64,000 nucleotides of DNA. Source: Merluccius polli. Its lineage: Eukaryota > Chordata > Actinopteri > Gadiformes > Merlucciidae. This document shows positions 36,650 to 50,821 of the stretch, piece by piece (position 1 is the stretch's first letter; every line of letters begins with the position of its first letter). The notes under the pieces were generated by a model. It saw nothing but the letters and a program-made list of their open reading frames with translations. It searched no databases and was not told where the DNA came from. The translations under genes and the position numbers were made by a program. The stretch covers positions 206,001 to 270,000 of the forward strand of contig JAOPHQ010002281.1 of the NCBI GenBank assembly GCA_030340625.1, written 5' to 3'.

Positions 36650-37775
36650 CGATCATAACCCACCCCGGACCTACGACCGACGAGGGGGTGGGGGGGGCAG
36701 CCTGTGACAAGTGCCGGTACTCAAGAAAAAGTGCCGGTACGCTAAAGGGTAAAATGTAGAAGTGCCTACTGCGTACCGGTGCGTACCGGCCCACTTCAAG
36801 CACTGCTTACAGATGATGCAGCTCTTCTGTCAAATAAGCTGAAGCGCATTTTCAGTCTGCCGAATGTTCTTTCAGTTACACCGCGTGTGTTTCTGTGTGT
36901 TTTCGATTATAAAACATTTCACGCGCTGTTGCTGGCATAATAAAAGGTGTCATCCTGGTGTCCTTATCTATGTGTCTTGCGACTATTGGTCAAACAGGTT
37001 AATTTGATCCGTCATTACTATTAGCCTGAATATTTTGGGTAACTGTGTACGCTAGATTTATGCCTATTTTTTCACATATGTGGTAATATTTTTGCTTGTA
37101 TGTATGGTTTGCAAAAATGAGAACTGCTTCCTTGTAGATGAGAGAAGCAAAGTGTATGCACGTTGTACACACACTACACTATGGCCAGGGACGGGCTGGC
37201 CGTCGGCAGGTTCGGGATATTTCCCCAACGGCCGGACGATTTCAGGCCGAGCCGGCCGGCCGTAATTATTTTTTGTATTTTATTTTGTATTTTTTATTTT
37301 GTGTATTATTCTTTTTGCGCCGGTCCAGATTTTTGGACCGCGCACCCCCCCACCCCCACCCCGTCAACAATCGCGCATCCCCTCCCTGATTATGGCCAAG
37401 CGCCCTTAAAATAGCGTCTGAATAAGTGCCACTGACTTTAGACGAGGTTTTTCCTGGTCTGTGGCGCAATTGTTTTGTGAAAGTGCAGAATAGCACCAGG
37501 GAACGTTTGTGCCGGGACACGCCTCCTGTTTTCGCTGAACCGCCCCCGGAGCGCAACTTCATTCCCCAAGTGAAGGACTTGCGCCGGTTGAGGGAAAATT
37601 CCAATGTGCGTCGGGTGCAAAATAGGAATTGCACAAGCGCCAGTGCACAACGTCAATTGCGCTGAGTGCAAAATAGGGCCCGTAAACAGTTCTTCCAACG
37701 GCTCCCACGAGCGCGCGCATGCGTTCGACGAGCACGGAAGCGTCAGTTCCACGGGTCTTCTCTCTGCCCGCTCGC

Positions 37776-37807
<32 letters not shown>

Positions 37808-39601
37808 TTTCGTCTCGTCTTTGTTCATGAACTAAAATGTCCATAGATTTTAGTCCAGTCTTTATTTAGTGAAGTACATTTTCATCTCGTCTTTATTAGT
37901 CCACGAAAATGCATACTGATTTAGTCCCAGTTATTGTTTATTGATGGGGGTTTCAGTCTCGTCTAGTCTAGTTTTCGTCCGGTGAAAAATGTGCGTTGAC
38001 GAAAATATTTTCGTTTAGTTTTCGTTAACGAAATTAACACTAACTACTAGGGTGAATTCAGGTATATTGGGACATCAGGTAATTGGGACAGCATAAGGAA
38101 AAAGCATTTTACTTCTGCCTTGAAAAGGCTATGGTAAAGTTAAGGGTACTAATACATTGCCTAGGAAGCATACTACTGAAGTCACATGACATAACTTAGG
38201 TGACATCACACAGGGGGGTGTGGTCAGCATCAAACAGGAAGTTGGCCCCCAAAATCAAGAGGTAAGAGAAATGACAGGGTTTATGTGGATTTTAATATAA
38301 GGCTGTAAAATGTGTATGAGTAATATAATGTGGACACCAATGTTGAACAAATATGTATGATGTAATAGTTCACTAAAATAAACAAACATTGTTTTGAAAT
38401 TATGTTTATATTATTTTAATTTTAGCATTTTCTTGTTGTCCCAAATTACCAAATGTGGTTTGGTAAATTGGGACAGCATGTTTCAGGTAATTTGGGACAA
38501 AGTTTTTAGGGTATGAAATGACATGTGTCAATAATTTAGTCATAAATAACCTGACTAAAAGTGAGAAAGTCACATTTATTACAACACAAAACCTCAGTGA
38601 TGTATCCTAGGCAACTTTTAGCAGATATTTACTTTTAACTTTTAGCAGGAATTAGCGGCTAATGTTGCTAACCATCAGAGCTGTGTGTAGTGGGCCTTGT
38701 AAATACTGTCCCAAATTACCAAACATACTGTCCCAAATTACCAAACAAGTCGCTTAAAATTAGTTTTGTGTCAACTCCACTAAAATAGTGAACCATGCAT
38801 TCATAAAATGTCATGAACACTTACTTTTTTCACTTAAATGATGTAGAGACCTTGAGAAATTCATAAATGTCTCATTGATTGGGTTATGTTTGTAACTTGA
38901 TGACAAATAAAATCTCTGAAGCTGAAATTACAAAAAATGTCCCAATATACCTGAATTCACCACTACACTGTTTTATAGTGAAGGAACCTTTTGAATTGCA
39001 GTTCCTTTGAATGGCCACTTTTTGAGAATAGAAGAGAATCCCTCAGAATAAAGTCACATATTAATCCTGCAATGAACCAGTTTTGGGGGGGCCCAGCCTG
39101 AAAAAGGTTGAGAACCCCTGTGTTAGGCCAACATGGCTGCAATTCTTCTGATTTGCCACAAGGGGGCATGATGTCTCCATGATAGAAAACGAACACGCTA
39201 GGCTTCTGCTCAGTAATGTAATGGCGTTCAACAGGGAAAGGCAACTTTAACTATTCACAGGAGTATCCCACATCTCCTGACTGGCATTAATATAGTTTAT
39301 CTTTTCTTATTGGTAGAATTCATAGTCAACCGTGACTTGAATGTCAATGGGTGGTCACTGTCATGGAGGATTTAATGAGAATAATATTCATGAATGTTCT
39401 CATGAGGATATTTTTGTTATGTAGGCCTATTATTATTTTTTGGTGCCAATGACATCCTTAGGGCAAAGTAGGCAAACATAGATTTTCCAACAGAATGTGT
39501 GTTTATCTATGTATTTACCTATCACGGTCTTCATTCAGATGCCTGTGCGCCTCGAGCCATAAAACTGTAGTAGTCATTAGGACACATACACAGGCGCGCA
39601 T

Positions 39602-39693
<92 letters not shown>

Positions 39694-39883
39694 TCCATCC
39701 CAGCCACCACCACCCCATCCTCTTATTTTATTTACTCTTTTCCATTTGGGTTCCTAGTGCATTGGGAGGAGCAAGGGAGGTGTGTGTGTGTGTGTGGTGG
39801 GGGTATATAAGATTACATTGGGCCGTCTTGCTGACGGGCAGAGTGGGCATCTCGTCTTCTAGCAGTGATAGAAATTCCTTGCA

Positions 39884-39920
<37 letters not shown>

Positions 39921-42900
39921 GGAATCTAGGGCAGAGGGAGCGTGCAGCAGTGGAGGACCAGATGAGGGCGCTGGACGAGGGCCTGCGTCTCCGACAGCAG
40001 CTGATCGAGGAAGGGGTGCTGCTGTGGATGGAGAAGCAGGTACGCTATGCAGCCAACGTTTCGCGTGTAGCCGGCTTTTCAGTGGGTATTGAGCCATGTG
40101 CACGCACGCACGCCGGCACACGCACACACGCTCTCTCTCTTTTTTTGCATTTCTTTTCTTTTGTTCTTTTAACTTTCTCGCTCACTCTCTCCTTCCTCTT
40201 TCTCTCTCTTCCTCCGTCTCTCTCTCTCTATCTGAGTTATATGCTCTTTAAAAGTGACAGGAGGCACAATAGCCGTCAAGGAGCCCAGTTGTTGCGCCTG
40301 ATGGCGTAGCAGGCGGTTTGCAGCCGCTATGGATTCTATACATAAGCATTTTTCATGTGAGAGGAAGACGTGTGAGTGGCTTCAGAATAGGAAATGCTGC
40401 GCTACAAATTTGAATAATGTCAATGATGCAAATATACGTACAGTTCTTTAAAAGAAAAGAGAAACTGACACACACACACACACATATGCTCGCCATCAAT
40501 GTCAGTTTCTGTTCTCAGAGGGGAGTGTTGCGATATACAAAGTATAACAACAACAACAACATTATATTCTCTCTGAAAGTTTTCCAGGGCCTTTGCCCAT
40601 GCCCCTGTGGAATTGTGTCATCAAGTGTTGAATTAGCAGCTTGTGTTTGTGTTTATATCGGCGTCGTTTTGTTGTTGTTGTTGTTGTTCCCATAAGTGAC
40701 CAGCGCGGGCAGACAACCCGCTGCCACAGGCATCTGCCACGTCGTTACCTGAGATCAATTCTGCCCGCTGTGCTAATACTGTCAGCCACCGCGCTATCTG
40801 GTCCCTCTGTCTGGCGGGGACTTTTATTTTAAAAGTACATGTTTTTTGTTCGGCGTTTTAGCGCTCGGTGCTTAATTAGGGCGATTTGGGGATAATGCTT
40901 GCGGTTTGGGTCATGGGATTATGCTGAGCGGCCACAGGGGAGAGGAAGGATTTGGGGAGGGAAGTTAATGGGGTAGCTTTTTCATGCAAATGTGTTTTAA
41001 TAAACGGTATATGCTTCCATACTGGGGCATTTACTGTTTAGATATTATCTATAGATACCTCTCTATACTATGCTAATATATGTATTGCTGTTCAGGGTTG
41101 GAAAAAAGTAAGCACCCACTTTATATAACAACTTTCAAAGTTTTCTGTCCAACCCTTTTCCATTCACCGGTCATCCAGTAATAGTCTTTCTTCAGGGCGT
41201 AACCATCCATACACCCATGCACACTTGACACTGTGTTCCTCCCTCGTCTGACACCGTCTGTGTGCCGCGTGTCCTCTCTGTGGGGGGGGGGGGCGGCTTG
41301 GCAGAACGAGGCTGAGGGTGTGACGCGACCTCCGTTCCCAATATGTCTTCGTTGACGTGCCAGGGTTACCGCCTCCCTTCCTCCCCATTTTGTCCCCTCG
41401 TCCAGGTAACCGTGTTCGAGAGATCCTCAGGAAGAGCAAAACTCTCGCTTTTTAGAATGTGCGTGTGTTTTTTTTTTTACAAAAGTCAGTGAAGTGAAGA
41501 GTGGTTGTAAAGTTGTGACACTTTTGGTTTCGCATCAATGGCGCAGGCCGGGAGCCAGGATGAAGTGACTGAGGGGGCAATTTAAAAAAAATAAAATACA
41601 ATTCATTGATTTAACTGTGCAATAGCCTCAGAACGGCTAAATAAAAACAGCATTAGGCTACTGTTTCAAAATCAAAAAATACATTTATTAATCAGAGCAC
41701 TCGCATGTGAACATAGCACTAGCAGAGCGCTCAATATTTTTTTAATTTCGGAATGATTTTCTGTCAAAATCAGCATGGGGGAGGCGCATAGAAAAAGCTG
41801 TTTGCGCATGTGTAAAAGTCCTGAAAAGAGAGTATTTGAGTACACAAACATGGACCCATTCTTTCCTCAGGTCATGTGTATTATGACTGGATTATCCAAA
41901 TAATCATACAAATGAATACATATGCATATAGATACTTAAAGCTTAGAAAGAGGGGGCAAAAAATACAACTGAGGGGGCTAAGCCCCCTTAAGGATCCCTC
42001 GTGGCACCGGGCCCTCGATGGTGGCGGTGGTGATGTCATTGACATGCCGGTGCTCTGCGCTCGACGACTGGCCATCACGTGAGCTACAAATTCATATTTG
42101 CTCTGCCTCCCGACTAACGAAAGCGTTGTTGGCGCCGACTGTTGGTTGTCTCTGCTCTGGGACAAACAACGGCCCCATTTGCATAATTAACCGTTCGCCA
42201 AACAGCGTCGAGCTGGCTGAGTTTTATTCTCGTGCCTATTCCTGCTGTTCACACTGTACTACAACCGTGAGAAGAAAAGACCCCCCCCCCCCCCCCTGTA
42301 GTCATCATACCCTTAGCACTCGTGGCGTTGCTGAATATATGTGCTGTCAGGTCCGCAAAGCCACATTCTGCCACACAATCCCTATGTAACACGTGATACA
42401 ATAACCTGCCTGCTATAGTTGCAGATTGGAACAAGGTATGAGAGCACGACAATAAGCAATAACAACATTTCAACCAAATCTGTACTCTCTGGTACACAAG
42501 CAAAACGGTACACCCCCCCCTCCCCTTCCTCCCAATAACACATTTCAGCAAAGTAAATGTGGCAAGGCAAGCTGCAAGCCCCAGAAAGGTAACCATCCCT
42601 ATCGGACCACAGCAAACTCTATTACTGCGGGCTCCATTATTAATGAGAAATTCTCTGCAGGGAGATTTAAAGACTTTAGTCACAGCTTTGCACACACACA
42701 CATGTGCACACGCACACATAAAGAAATTACTATTACTTGCCAAATATTAATTTCTACATTGGCAAAGAAGGATGCCAGGTTGTGGTTGGTTCTCGCGCGG
42801 TCGTCAATTCCTGTACCACGGCAACGACTGCTGATGCAGGTGTTGTTAAGTTGTACCCTGCTGCAGCGCTACCATATACCATCATGTGTCATAACAATAA

Positions 42901-43130
42901 AACGTCCACCAAATGGTATATATCATAAAACAAAGGCAGAGGCACATTGATAGATATTGATGTTTTTGACAGCCCATTGAATCACATGATTTTATTTCAC
43001 TGACGTTTAGGCCAGGGAGAGTGTTTGTATCGTGTTTGAATCTAAGCATTGATGTGCATACTGTCTTGAGGTAAGAAAGTTGCGATGGTTTTAGGTGTGC
43101 ACAAGGCCAAGCTGGAGGGAGGGAGGGAGG

Positions 43131-43176
<46 letters not shown>

Positions 43177-43424
43177 CAATACCTAGCAACACTGTATTTC
43201 TCCTGGGGCCTCCTATGGTGAAGATGTACAGGCGCACACAGTGTACTCCTTGGACATTTAGAGAAAAAAATAGATAAAAATAGACTTTATAGGGTTGGTA
43301 CGGTGCACAAGCTGTGGAAATTGGAAGAAAAACAAATGAGTTATATGCTATATTATATACAAACAGAATCATCTGTAGATAGTGAGATAAACATCAATAA
43401 AGTAACACACGCGTACACGTGTGA

Positions 43425-43466
<42 letters not shown>

Positions 43467-43520
43467 TAGCGTGCTCACTATACGAATGTGACAGAATGTG
43501 TGTGTGTGTAATAATAAACA

Positions 43521-43560
<40 letters not shown>

Positions 43561-45116
43561 CGAGCGAGCATCCGGGTTCATTTCATTTAAACCTCAGTGA
43601 CGCCTCCTCCTCCTACACCACCTCCTCCTCCTGTTCCTCCTCACTGCCTCCTCCTCCTCCTTACCACCTCCTTCTGCTCCCCCTCACCTCCTCCTCCCTC
43701 ATCCTTGGCAGGGCCAGCTGAGGGAGCTGCAGCAGGTGGCGGAGGACCTCCAGGTCAAGTTGGAGGAGCACCGGGGGAGGAGGAGGAGGGGAGAGTATGC
43801 GGAACCTGGGGGCCCGAGGGCCCCACCGCCACCACCGCCACCAGGGGCCCAGGACGACGCGGGTAATGGCCCCTACACACTACACGACTTCCAAATTTGT
43901 CAGATCGCTGTACTGCACTCATTACAGTCTGTCTTGTAGTCGTGTGTCTTGAAGTCGTCGTGGGTTCCACATTTATGTGATTGATCGGCGACAGGGGGTC
44001 ACACAGGAGGGACCCGGACGAGTCTGTCTGGTTTCCAAATTACGTTTAGTCACGAAAACACACGCGAGAAGTGACGCTTCCAAAAATGGAAGCGTCTGCA
44101 TGAAGCTAGTGATCCAAGTTGTTGTGCGCTGATTTGCAGCCAAAAAAATCAAGGACGGAAAAAAATAGAATATGCAGGCGAGAATTGTTGGGGAGACGCG
44201 CAGCAAGGATCGTCTGTTCTGCAGAGAGAGTTGGAGGGAAATCATTTTGCAATGAAAACAGAGGTCATGTTTGTGCTTTGTTTTTGTTAGAAATAACTGA
44301 AAAGCTTATGTGTATGCCAATTTATTCTGATAAAAACTATATTATTGTGTTACAACTCCTCCCCCTTGCTTTCCTCTCGCCCATGTCTTGCGCTCTCATT
44401 GGCTGTAGGTCATCGCTGCTGTCGTCGTAAGTCACAACAACTTTCACACTACAGGATTTGGACTCCCCAACTGGTCCAGACATTTTACCCGCTAGATATC
44501 TCTCGGGCCTCTGCGACGCATCGGCGAGCCTCTCAGATCGCGTCTTTGAGCACTTCACACGACACCACTATCGCCCATGGGAGCGCGCTTACGATTTGCC
44601 TCCGAGCCGGGGCTTTTGTCCGTGATTTTCAAAAATTGTGTAGTGTGAACTCGGCACAAGAAAGCGGTGTCGTCCCATCCCATCCTTCTCGTTGTAGCAC
44701 CCTGAGGCTTATGTTTCTGTGACTTTGTGTTGAACTAATACCTTAACCATAATGAAAAAAAAGGAATGCAAAAAAAGTGAATCAGCCGTGTGGGTGCTAA
44801 AGCAACAGAAATGGAGGACACAGAGGGTTGACCTGCCAGTGTATCGCGGTTACCTAAGTGAGTCTTTGAACACTTCTTAAATGTGAGTGAGTGGCGAGTT
44901 GCTGGTGCCTTACAGGTAAAGACTGCGCTACATAAATAATTGTGCAGTAGCACAATTTAACACAGCCATGTAACCAGTGTGTTAGACTAGGATTGGATGG
45001 GAAACTGGGGCAGTTAAGTTATTAAGAGTTAAGTCCACAAGGATACAGAATACCGGTACTTAAATCACTGTGATGGGAATGCTGGAAGTGTTAATGTCAG
45101 TTTTTTAATATTTAAT

Positions 45117-45150
<34 letters not shown>

Positions 45151-46085
45151 TGAATGGAAGGAAGGAATCATTTTAAGCCAGAAGAATAGTTAATGATTTA
45201 AGTGATCAGCAAAGTTGCATGTTTGCCAGCAGTTGTGTGGCTGACACTGGAAACCAAAGGGGTCGCTGGTACAATACCCGGTTGTGCAGTGTCTCTGAGC
45301 AAGGCATTCTATGAATTGCTTCCAACTAGCAGGTTGTTGCCTTGAGTGTAAATAAGTGAACCTGAGTGAATATAATTATGAGGCACTGTGAGCCGCCACA
45401 AAAGTTAGAAAAGTGCTTTGAGTATGTATTATGTAAAAGACCTTGAAGCCGAAGATATTTTTTTCAGTAGTACTGTACCGTCTTCTCAAGTAGAGCAATG
45501 ATTTACATGTTTTGTACTGTACAGAACTTGCACATGTACATCGAACAAGCAAACCCAATGCATTTACAATCCATTCATTAACATACCATGATATTCATCG
45601 ATAATTAGTTCAACTTTAACTAACATTGTAAAATGAGCAGGAATCATCATTCATCATCATAATCTTAACAACCGCCAACGATGCAGTTTCTCGTTTCTAC
45701 CAGCTCTGTGCTTAACTGTCAACTCGATGTGTCATTGTGTCATGCGCTGCCCACTCCTTCCAAGCCTCACTAAAAGTTTCTTCTTATTAAAAAAAGAAAT
45801 AAAGAAAGAATTAAAGCGACGAGGTCGTCGTTGACGACGGCTCCATCCATCACACTCCCCGCGGTGCCACCTGACCTTTTCTAATGACACGCTAATGACA
45901 CACGTGTGTGGGAACCATCGTCCTGTTCCCTGGCGTGCCGCGTCAACCTCGCACCGCGACTACTCATCCTCGCCGAGCCATCCATTGTCATCTCCGTGGC
46001 AACGCCCCGGCGGCATCTCGTCCTTGATAGCTGCACATCAAAAGGGCTCTGTGAAGACGTGACGCATCGCTAATGACTAGGCGTG

Positions 46086-46117
<32 letters not shown>

Positions 46118-48213
46118 GAGATGTGTGTGTGTGTGATTTAGTGACGGTTCATGTGCAAGTTCTACAGGTTCTTCGAATTGTCAACCCCCCCTCCCTGTGT
46201 TTATTAGCAAGAGAAAATAAATAACACAAAGCCACCCTTGACTTTGGGGAAACGCGGCACTAATGTAAAAAACGCGCGTTTCCTGTTTTGTTTTTTGCTC
46301 GCTTGCAACTTGGGCCGTTACGCCGTTGATTCATTCCCGGATCAAAGGGAGGAAGCATCGTTAATCCTTCAGCGGAGTAAATCAACAGCATTTTATGGCT
46401 CCCCTATGGGCCGTTAATGGTATTGTTTGGGGGCAGCGGTTGTGGGCTGATCAAGCAGTCGTGTACATTTTTTAATGTCATTACTGGAATTAAACATTGT
46501 ACATAGCCTTCGGGAGAGGATTGGAAAAGTGAGTAAAAGGCGATCTTGTGTATAGATGAATGAAAATGATATATGATGAGCAATCAATTTGGTTTAATTT
46601 AGTTTGATGGATTGCATTCTGGCGGTGAAGGCTTTAAGCTTCTTTGAATTTGTTGGGAAACATATTACATTTTTCATTCACCCGCTCAGTTTAAATACAT
46701 ATTTCCTAGACTCTTTTGGACGTTTAGTAATCGCAGCAGGATAAACTACAGGTTTTTTTTAATCAAGATTCTGTTTTTGTTTTTGTTTTGGGTTTAAAAC
46801 TGTTTTTTTTTTTTTTTTTTTTTACTGCTTTTGACCTCTACCGAGAAGTATGTTGAGAGTCCTTGTCTCTCCTTCCCTTGAAAAAGTGCTGATGGAGATG
46901 TAAGAACTCTATCTGAGGGCTTTGTAGCTTTAACTCTGGTAAACGCTGCACCTGCCATGGAAAGAACCGCACTGGGCTGATGTTATACTCCCTCTGAACT
47001 ACACACCTTGTTTGTGTTCAGGTTTAAGAAGCCCCTTAAAACCCACCTATCCCACCTTGCTTACACCACTTGAAGGTGCTGTCGGTAAGAGCTATAATTT
47101 GAGTGTCATTTGTTAGAAATGACATGGCCATCTGTTAGCTATTGTTGAGTGAAATGCGCTGGGAGAACATCTGTTCTGGTTGACTGCGGCTGCCTGCCGC
47201 TCCCGGCTCATTTCTGACCAATCTCTTCCGTAATTGTCCATCTTGCCTGTCAATGTATTTTGTATTATTATGTATGTATATTATGTATTTTGAGAGGTCC
47301 CGTTTGACAGTTTTATTTCATCAAAAGGTTATTAAGTATTGAATATTTCTGAGTTTTCGCCATAGACTAGTGCGAAGTGGACATTCAATGCCCACCCACA
47401 TTGTGCCAAATATGGATGGTTTCCGCTGCTGGTTGCAAAAAATTGCAAAACAATTACGTCGTCCATAGAAGGCAAATCTACACCCACAAGACGGTCGTCA
47501 CCAATGGGTGACGTCACAGACGCTACATCCCAGATATTGTACAGTCTATGGGAAGGAGGGAGCAGAGGGGGTGCTTTTTTGGATTGCTTATTTAAAAAAT
47601 CTTGCTCTCCTCTGCATTTTATAATAGCGTTCAGTCATTTATAAGCCTTTAATTAATGATGAACTAATCAATAACAAAACATTCACACTCAAAACGTACC
47701 GACAGCTCCTTTAACTCTCCACCCTTCTTTTTCTTTTTTTTCTTCTTTTAAATAGTTTTTCATGTTTTTGATTTTATTGCCTCCACCGTTGAGCAGGGCA
47801 GTTTCCTGGGCTTCCAACACTGAAGTCCCACAGAAGTCGGGTTCCCCTCATGCCCTTCACCAGAACATGGTGTGTAGTGTAGTGTAATGGAGCACTGCCT
47901 CTGGAAGAGGACGACATGGTACTTAAGCAATTAGAGATGTTGCCCGTCAGTGTTACAGCGTGAGATTTCCTATTGATATTTAATGAGCCGTGACTGCATT
48001 AAAGACACACACACACACAGGCACACAGGCTTAACTTGTTCAAAAAGCTCTTCTGAACGTTTAGAAATGCAAAATAACCCCCTAATGAAAAGCCCCTGAT
48101 GATCTAAAAATGAGAAGGTAATCGTGGTTGATCCCATTCAATCTGGGGGGTGGAGGAAAAAATAATTGGGGGGGTCTGTGTGGATGTTCAGCAGAGGATT
48201 CCAGTAGCACAAT

Positions 48214-48299
<86 letters not shown>

Positions 48300-50781
48300 A
48301 GATCACGAGCAGGGCCCATTACGATCTTCAGGATTAGCATCTCCTTTGGCTAATCATTTGATGATGCTAACGCATCAGCATCAGGCGCTGAAGAAACACA
48401 AGCAGCAGAAATGCTATAATGCCAGTGTACCTTTTACTTCCTAAAGCTAGCTACTTGATGGACACAGTTTCCTTGAGGCTCTGGGAGGGAGCATGGTGCA
48501 GGACTCTGAGCTAATCCGCGCTGTATAACAATGGACCCCCCTCTCCCCCCCCACACACACACCACCCCCATCAACAGTTTAGGAGAGCACTTGCATCGGC
48601 AAGGCCTTGTTTATCTAAAGACTTGTTGCGCAAACCGGGAAAAGCTTTGGGTTCACTTGGAGGTTTTTATTTTTTCCTTCCTTTCCTGCCGTTCTAACGA
48701 TAATTGTTTCGCTTTGATTGCCGAGAGATGTGGTGTGCTTCAGTTTGTGTGTGTCTCTCTCCGTCTCTCTCTCTCTCTGTCCCTCTGAACGTTAATGGGT
48801 TTCTTCCCAGCTACACGTGGACCAGAGTTCACCTGCAGTTGAGGAGGTTTCCTCGAGTTCACTCATAAACCAAAGGTTGACCTGATTACTTCTTCCCCCC
48901 AGTTTTGCAAGGAGGTCCAGGCAACGCCGTCTCCTCCATGCATGTCTCACAAATCAGACTTTAGATTAGTCACGCATAGCCAGCCCTATCTCCATACTTA
49001 GTTTTAGCGCTTCAGCGTTTTAGCCAGCACTCGAGAAAGGTCTGTCTGAACCCACTATCATTCTGGTTTAGGGGGAAAAAACACCTCTGTCTTGTTAGTA
49101 TTTCTTTAAATCAATCATTCTTCTTGGGCGGCGCTAAGCCCAGAATACGGCGACGGTGCCCTTGCAAAATAGTGTTGGGGGGGGGAATTAATATCTAATG
49201 TATGATGGCAGACGAGCTCAAAATTTCACTTTCTTTCGCTTAATATGTGTTTCGACCAATCATGTTGTTGGAAGCGGGGATCTGTAAACGCGTAAATTGG
49301 TGAACACAAACTCGGCCAGCACTAGTAAACTGTATAAAAGTGTCTGTAAAGGTTTCAAATCAACAGTGTCAGACTGGCCACTGTAGAACTACACTCAAAA
49401 TCCCCTCCAGAAACCGTGATTTCTGGACCATTTCTTCAACTTTCATTCAGTGCAAATTAGTTTCCTTCACAAAAATATCTCACAGGAAACAAGGTGTAAC
49501 TCCGCCGCTTCAGTTTCCGGTGTCCGGCCCAGGCTCTATGTCGTCTCCCCCCAGAAGTTCTGCTATCTGCTGTAGGACTGCTGGATCCCAGATTACCTCC
49601 ATATTACTCCTCGTTCCCATATAAATATCATCTAAATTTAATAAGATGAGTACTTTATTCCTTATTTGGCTTTTTCTAACATAATTAATTTAACATTTAT
49701 GGATGCATATACTGTATATATTAATATAGATAAGTGGTCATGTACTATGGGATTCCCTTAAATTATTATAATTTAGGTTAGCAGAAGCAGTGCAAGGGAT
49801 GGGCTTTTGTTTTAATATTGTAGAGATACTTGGGCCATGAGAAACTCAAGATAATATAGAAGATTTTTATTTTTACTGGATCTGATTACCTGAGGCCGAA
49901 ATGTTTTGTTTCTGCAGGAAACCAGAAAGCAGTTTGGTCTTAAAAGCTGATCAGTATCAATACATTAATCAGACATGTTTTCCCCTGATTGCAGTCTACA
50001 TAAAACGACAAACATATTCCAATAAAAATGCTGCAATGTATGTGTAAGAATGGCGGTCTCTTTCAGATGTCAGCATCACTGTCTCATCCATCTACTCTGA
50101 TGGATATAAAAGCATCAAGTCTTCAAGTATTATGCCAGCATGCATGATACTATAGCGGCCATTTTGAATTCTAACTTGTATATAAACAGTATGCATAGCC
50201 TATTTTTTTAGGCTATGCATTTCCGTCTGCCTTATATTTCAAGAAAAGCTATGTGGAAGTTCAACAAAAAAAACCCCAGACATATTAGGATTAGGATTTA
50301 TTATCTTGACATTGTTCTGTTGGAGTTGGCTAGTTTTCAGGTGCGCTGGATGCACTATCGAAGACGTAAAGTCTGCTGAGCAATATCCTGTACTTCACTT
50401 CAGCCTCTACTACACAAACTCAACCTTTTCAATCTGAACCAACGAAACCACTAGGCCAGGATTCATTAGAGAGATGGCACCATAATATACAACAGCGATA
50501 TATAAAACTATATAAACCATCTAAACACAAGGCAATCTTTCCAATAATATGGCCAAAAAAACCAAACTGGGACAAACAACCCTCTATGTGGTCGGTTGTG
50601 GATACACAGTCCACTGCTGGTCACGATGTCATCCATTTTCTCCCTGTGCGCCCCTTTATGAGCACCAGCCATTGCCACGGTAACGTGGGGTGTGTGTGAG
50701 CGATGGTGTCCATTAGTAAACACAGCCAACTATATGTGCCATCGGTCCATGGAGGCGTTGACTCCCACCTCTATGCTCTCT

Positions 50782-50821
<40 letters not shown>

